Assembly (NCBI GenBank): GCA_026985625.1
Contig: JALSQC010000247.1
Span: 1 to 9,828, forward strand
Length of the DNA stretch: 9,828 nt
Source: Bacteroidales bacterium
GTDB lineage: Bacteria > Bacteroidota > Bacteroidia > Bacteroidales > JAFGXI01
Direction: 5' to 3'
Shown: positions 6,944-9,828 of the stretch, one piece after another
How positions within the stretch are numbered: position 1 is the stretch's first letter
How the letters are laid out: each line of letters starts with the position of its first letter
Translations under genes and position numbers: made by a program
Notes under the pieces: generated by a model
Told to the model about the DNA's origin: nothing
The model's database searches: none
What the model saw: only the letters and a program-made list of their open reading frames with translations

Positions 6944-7969
6944 TTATTTTGCTTTCCAAGTTATTAATCCGTTTGTTGTAAACTCGTATTTACGTATTTG
7001 TCCTTTAAAATTATTTAATGTTTTAATTACGTTATAACGGGTATTACCGGGGCAATAAAAGAACATAAAGCCTCCGCCTCCTGCTCCTGATATTTTGCCT
7101 CCTGTAGCTCCTGCTTTTTTTGCCGCTTGATATATTTTTTCCATTTGAGGAGTTGCTATTCCGTTTGCCATTTGTTTTTTGTATTTGTATCCGTAGTCAA
7201 GTATTTCGCCTATTTTATGTAATTCGCCTTTTAGCAAGGATTCTTTCATTAATATTGCTTGTTTTTTTATGTTGTGCATTGCCTCTATTGATGTTTTCTT
7301 TTTTTCGATTACATTTTTTTGTTGTTTTGATATTATATCTGCCGATATACGACTTGTATCTGTATTAAACAATACTATATTGTTTGTAAGTTCGTTTAGT
7401 ATTGTATTTTTTATTCTTAAAGGATTAACAATAACTTTGTCGTTATCGTAAAATTCCATAAAGTTAAAACCTCCGAATGTTGCAGCGTATTGGTCTTGTT
7501 TTCCGCCTGCCATTTTTAAGTCTATGCGTTCTATTTCGTATGCAAAGTGTGCTATATCGTATTCGCCCAAAGGAATATTAAGCCACTCTTTAAATGCTCC
7601 GATTATTGCCGTTACTAATGTTGATGATGTTCCCATTCCCGAGCCGGGGGGGGCATCTACAAATGTTGATAGTTTAAAACTTAATGGTTTTTTTGTGTAT
7701 TTTTTTACTATTGCGTTATAAACTCCTTTTAAAAGGTCTAAGTTTCCGTCTATTTTAAGTTCTTTTACCGAATCTATTTCGTATTTTTCGTTTTTGTCTA
7801 TTGCATTTAAAATAATTTTGTTATTATCGCAAGGTTCTATGCTTGCGTATGCATACATATTTATAGTTGCATTTAGTATTGCTCCACCGTAAATATCGGA
7901 ATACGGCGAAACATCGGAACCTCCACCTGCAAGACCTATCCGTAAAGGAGCTTTGCTACGTATTATCAT
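6944..7969 (-). CDS. hddA: D-glycero-alpha-D-manno-heptose 7-phosphate kinase
   Basis: A 341-residue GHMP-family kinase that would phosphorylate heptose 7-phosphate at C1 with ATP to give the 1,7-bisphosphate. The N terminus has the family start SKAPLRIGLAGGGSDVSPY (5-23). The ATP-binding motif PPGSGMGTSS is at 107-116, and the C-terminal GHMP motif GATGGKISGAGGGGF is at 287-301. MAGGKQDQYAA in the middle carries the conserved Gly-Lys-Gln-Asp stretch typical of the HddA and fucokinase-like branch. Length and motifs are complete. It is the first gene of the heptose unit and follows the only sizeable gap in the minus-strand run, so transcription may start just upstream. Its codons for A106, P107 and P108 create a run of eight C in an otherwise AT-rich gene, right at the ATP-binding loop. 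L-fucose and other sugar kinases are related; the flanking gmhA and hddC make HddA the best call. Confidence 0.93.
   Translation of the reverse strand: MIIRSKAPLRIGLAGGGSDVSPYSDIYGGAILNATINMYAYASIEPCDNNKIILNAIDKNEKYEIDSVKELKIDGNLDLLKGVYNAIVKKYTKKPLSFKLSTFVDAPPGSGMGTSSTLVTAIIGAFKEWLNIPLGEYDIAHFAYEIERIDLKMAGGKQDQYAATFGGFNFMEFYDNDKVIVNPLRIKNTILNELTNNIVLFNTDTSRISADIISKQQKNVIEKKKTSIEAMHNIKKQAILMKESLLKGELHKIGEILDYGYKYKKQMANGIATPQMEKIYQAAKKAGATGGKISGAGGGGFMFFYCPGNTRYNVIKTLNNFKGQIRKYEFTTNGLITWKAK
7646..7653. repeat. Eight-base G/C homopolymer inside hddA
   Basis: Eight consecutive G on the plus strand (C on the coding strand) span the end of codon 106 and codons 107-108 of hddA, just before the GSGMGTSS loop. 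Reading the coding strand by hand, loss of one C leads to a TAG about ten codons on. Gain of one C leads to a TAA about twenty codons on. The tract is therefore a possible slippage site. Eight bases is short for a proven switch, and no function is shown here. Confidence 0.9.
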
Positions 7970-7985
7970 TTTTTATTGTTTTGAT

Positions 7986-7994
7986 GTAAAGATA
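7986..7994 (-). promoter_or_regulatory. Possible Bacteroidota -7 box upstream of hddA
   Basis: On the minus strand this reads TATCTTTAC, one base off the TAnnTTTG(C) -7 element used by the primary sigma factor of Bacteroidota. It lies 16 bases before the hddA ATG in the 77-base gap after the FKBP gene, the natural place for a promoter of the heptose unit. I see no convincing TTTG -33 element at the expected distance upstream, so the call is tentative. Confidence 0.3.
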
Positions 7995-8024
7995 AGTTTT
8001 TTTACTTAAATTTTGAATATTTTT

Positions 8025-8040
8025 TTTCTTTCGTAAGAAA
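8025..8040. repeat. Short perfect inverted repeat after the FKBP gene
   Basis: TTTCTT (8025-8030) and AAGAAA (8035-8040) are complementary around a four-base loop, TCGT on the plus strand. It begins 7 bases beyond the FKBP stop in the transcription direction, between the FKBP gene and hddA. A six-pair stem with a single G-C pair is weak. In the minus-strand transcript it is followed by A rather than U, so it is not a standard intrinsic terminator. It may be a 3'-end stabiliser or chance in AT-rich DNA. Confidence 0.35.
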
Positions 8041-8046
8041 TTGGTT

Positions 8047-8925
8047 TTAGTTTTTTGTTTTTTTTCGTATTTGTTCTAATCTTATTTCAAAAACTACCGA
8101 TGTAAATGGTGGAATTATTCCCGATGACGAGCCTTTGTATCCAAAAGCATACGATGACGGGAAAATGAATATTGATTTTTCGCCTTCGTGCATTTGTTTA
8201 AGTGCATATTCTATTCCTTTTATTACTTGCCATTGTGTTCCGTAAACAAATTCGAATGCTTGTTTTCGGCGTATTGTTGAGTCGAAATAATCGCCATTAA
8301 GAAATCGTCCCTCGTAGTTTATAACAACCGTATCGCCTATATCAACTGTTTTATTGTTTCCTTTGTCTATAATTTTATAAAATATCTGTGGATTTTCGGG
8401 CGATATGTTCATTTGTTCTTTGTTTATGTAGTGTTTTAACACTACTTGCTCGTATTGTCCAAAGTCTTTTATCCACGATAAAAATTCTTTTTTTTCTTGT
8501 TTAAACTCTTCTTGCGATTTTATTTGCAAAAGTTGAATATCAACTTTCATTTTATGGTTGTTATCTATAAAAACGGGAGTATTAACTCCTATTGTTTTTT
8601 TAAAGAACAAATCGGCATCAATAATAAATTCGGCACTATCGCCAACTGATAGTTTTGGGAAACATTCGTCTATTGCTCCTTTAAATTCTGATGCTGCAAG
8701 TTGTATTTTTCTGCGTCCTTTAAAAAATATGGAGTCTTGCATTGTTTTATAGATTAAATCTACTGTAAGATAATCTCCGGGGTTTGGATATTTTTCTATT
8801 TCTCCGGTTTTATATAATTTGTAATATATATCATTATCTAACTGTTTATAACCATTATATTTAGGTTGCTTAGAGCAAGATAATATTAGTATAATAAAAA
8901 GTATATAAGTTGTTTTTATTTTCAC
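8047..8925 (-). CDS. FKBP-type peptidyl-prolyl cis-trans isomerase lipoprotein with two FKBP-like modules
   Basis: A 292-residue envelope protein. Residues 1-16 are a lipoprotein signal peptide ending in ILSC, with C17 as the lipidated cysteine. SKQP after the cysteine shows no acidic surface-export signal, so a periplasm-facing anchor is likely. Residues about 180-287 form a canonical FKBP domain. Compared with human FKBP12, the pocket residues Y204, D215, F224, V234, I235, Y259 and F279 are kept, while the pocket-floor Trp is I238. GIIPPFTSVVFEI (269-281) is diagnostic. Residues about 48-137 look like a second, degenerate FKBP-type fold (GDYLTVDLIYK, then LSVGDSAEFIIDADLFF) without the catalytic residues, joined by a charged helical linker (138-170). 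The likely role is folding of exported proteins. The start is GTG at 8925: no in-frame ATG lies between the preceding stop at 8941-8943 and the signal peptide, and the next Met is residue 62. It follows the PLP-enzyme gene by 15 bases. Confidence 0.9.
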   Translation of the reverse strand: MKIKTTYILFIILILSCSKQPKYNGYKQLDNDIYYKLYKTGEIEKYPNPGDYLTVDLIYKTMQDSIFFKGRRKIQLAASEFKGAIDECFPKLSVGDSAEFIIDADLFFKKTIGVNTPVFIDNNHKMKVDIQLLQIKSQEEFKQEKKEFLSWIKDFGQYEQVVLKHYINKEQMNISPENPQIFYKIIDKGNNKTVDIGDTVVINYEGRFLNGDYFDSTIRRKQAFEFVYGTQWQVIKGIEYALKQMHEGEKSIFIFPSSYAFGYKGSSSGIIPPFTSVVFEIRLEQIRKKTKN

Positions 8926-8940
8926 AAAGTATATATAATT

Positions 8941-9828
8941 TTATTTATGATATTTTTCGAATGGTTTATAGATTTTATCGCGATAATTATCTCTTAGTTT
9001 TGGTTTGCAATCGTCTATACTATCGACAAATTCGGTTGTATAAATTAGTTTTTGAGCAAATTCGGGTGCTCGTTTAATTCCTTCGCCAACATTAATTAAT
9101 ACTACATCTCCGTTTTTTATTAGATTTTTTTGTAGTGAATCGAAAAAACCTCCAACGGCAATTGCTGCAGCAGGTCCCATACGTAAGCTTTTTTCGAATG
9201 CAACGAGTTTTGCTACATTTATAATTTGGTCTTCGTCGAACGATATTATTTCGCCATTACTTTTTTTAACAAGCGATGCTATTATTGGGAATGTTGCCGG
9301 ATTTCCTGTTGCAAGTGTAGGGACTTTTGTTATTGGGTCTTCGATTATAGGATAGTTGTGTAACCAACCGTCAGGGAAATTTTTGGCTTTTGCATCGTCC
9401 CAAGCTTGTGTCATTGGGTCGCAACGGTGTGGTTGAACCATAATAAATCGTGGTAGTTTATCAACTAAATTTAATTTTTTTATATCGTCGTGTGCTTTGT
9501 CTATTGCTATTGGTCCTGTTCCTCCGCTAAGTGCTTGTATATAAACCGTAGGGTATTTTTTCATTATTCTAAGCCACTCGAATACCATTGTTTTTTTTGC
9601 TTCTACGCGTAACGGATCAACGTTTCCTCCTGACATTAGTATTTTGTATTTTTCGGAAAATTCTGCTGCTATTTTTTTTGCTTTTGCATAATCGCCGTTT
9701 ACACGAAATACTTTTTGTCCATAGGCACTAATTTCGGCTTCGCTTGCTCGCAAGGCATCTTGTGGCATAAAAACCGAGTTTGTTATACCTGCAAGAGCTA
9801 AGTATCTTGAGAACGATGTTGCTATATT
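8941..9828 (-). CDS. Threonine synthase-like PLP-dependent enzyme, fold type II (5' partial)
   Basis: This is the C-terminal 295 residues of a fold-type-II PLP enzyme. The frame stays open to the right window edge, so the gene starts beyond it. The first residues NIATSFSRYLALAG and then VFMPQDA match the family's substrate-binding loop and following strand, so the ATG at 9768 is internal. NVDPLRVEAKKT (69-80) corresponds to the NPxRxEGxKT segment of threonine synthases. The glycine-rich loop that holds the PLP phosphate reads SGGTGP (101-106), and VQPHRCDPMTQAW (131-143) and the TLATGNPATFP segment (171-181) follow. The PLP lysine lies outside the window. Threonine synthase (O-phosphohomoserine to threonine) is the simplest call. 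The related cysteate synthase, which evolved from that family, is an alternative that the missing N-terminal part would help decide. A cytoplasmic enzyme is expected. The stop is 15 bases before the FKBP GTG, suggesting co-transcription. Confidence 0.8.
   Translation of the reverse strand, partial: NIATSFSRYLALAGITNSVFMPQDALRASEAEISAYGQKVFRVNGDYAKAKKIAAEFSEKYKILMSGGNVDPLRVEAKKTMVFEWLRIMKKYPTVYIQALSGGTGPIAIDKAHDDIKKLNLVDKLPRFIMVQPHRCDPMTQAWDDAKAKNFPDGWLHNYPIIEDPITKVPTLATGNPATFPIIASLVKKSNGEIISFDEDQIINVAKLVAFEKSLRMGPAAAIAVGGFFDSLQKNLIKNGDVVLINVGEGIKRAPEFAQKLIYTTEFVDSIDDCKPKLRDNYRDKIYKPFEKYHK

Noticed and set aside
7120..7451. Overlapping plus-strand open frames with hydrophobic products
   Set aside because: They are opposite the intact hddA coding sequence, and the T-rich complement gives Phe/Leu/Ile-rich frames that mimic membrane proteins.
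8025..8040. Hairpin as a Rho-independent terminator for the FKBP gene
   Set aside because: The stem is six pairs with one G-C pair, and the minus-strand transcript continues with A, not U. It is listed only as an inverted repeat.
1..9828. CRISPR array, tRNA, rRNA, insertion sequence or defence island
   Set aside because: No regularly spaced repeats, cloverleaf or rRNA-like stretches, transposase genes or flanking repeats were seen, and all genes have ordinary metabolic, envelope or secretion families.

Overview
The window looks like a chromosomal segment of a member of the Bacteroidota. The main evidence is two secreted-protein genes with the two standard type IX secretion system (T9SS) C-terminal sorting domains, which are essentially restricted to that phylum. 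The DNA is strongly AT-rich, gene starts lack an obvious Shine-Dalgarno sequence, and there is an FKBP isomerase with a lipoprotein signal. All genes read with the standard bacterial code. No tRNA, rRNA, CRISPR array, insertion sequence or gap longer than about 80 bases was seen, so coding density is very high.

Layout: bases 1-651 hold the 3' end of a plus-strand gene for a T9SS cargo protein (jelly-roll-like end, PKD domain, type A sorting domain). Everything else is on the minus strand and is described in transcription order, right to left. At the right edge is a 5'-truncated threonine-synthase-like PLP enzyme (8941-9828). It is followed 15 bases later by a two-module FKBP-type prolyl isomerase lipoprotein with a GTG start (8047-8925). 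After a 77-base gap, the only real intergenic space in the window, comes hddA-gmhA-hddC (7969 down to 5681). A FabK/nitronate-monooxygenase-like flavoprotein (4713-5666), a pair of M16 peptidase subunits (3466-4710 and 2178-3461) and a long FN3-repeat protein with a T9SS type B sorting domain (662-2170) complete the run. The last gene converges on the plus-strand cargo gene with only 10 bases between the stops.

How the genes relate: hddA, gmhA and hddC encode three of the four enzymes that make GDP-D-glycero-alpha-D-manno-heptose from sedoheptulose 7-phosphate. The phosphatase GmhB is absent here and must be supplied elsewhere. The M16 pair divides the catalytic parts: one subunit has the HxxEH zinc site and lacks the Arg/Tyr pair, while the other has the reverse. 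The two thus look like an obligate heterodimer. From hddA to the type B cargo gene the gaps are 14 bases or less, so one transcription unit is plausible, although the functions are mixed.

Most notable observations: an eight-C tract exactly in the ATP-binding motif of hddA, where a one-base slip either way brings an early stop (a possible on/off switch for heptose synthesis); the reciprocal loss of active-site parts in the M16 pair; the double-module FKBP lipoprotein; and the missing gmhB. I do not see a clearly new defence or mobile system. The window mostly holds recognisable housekeeping, envelope and secretion genes.
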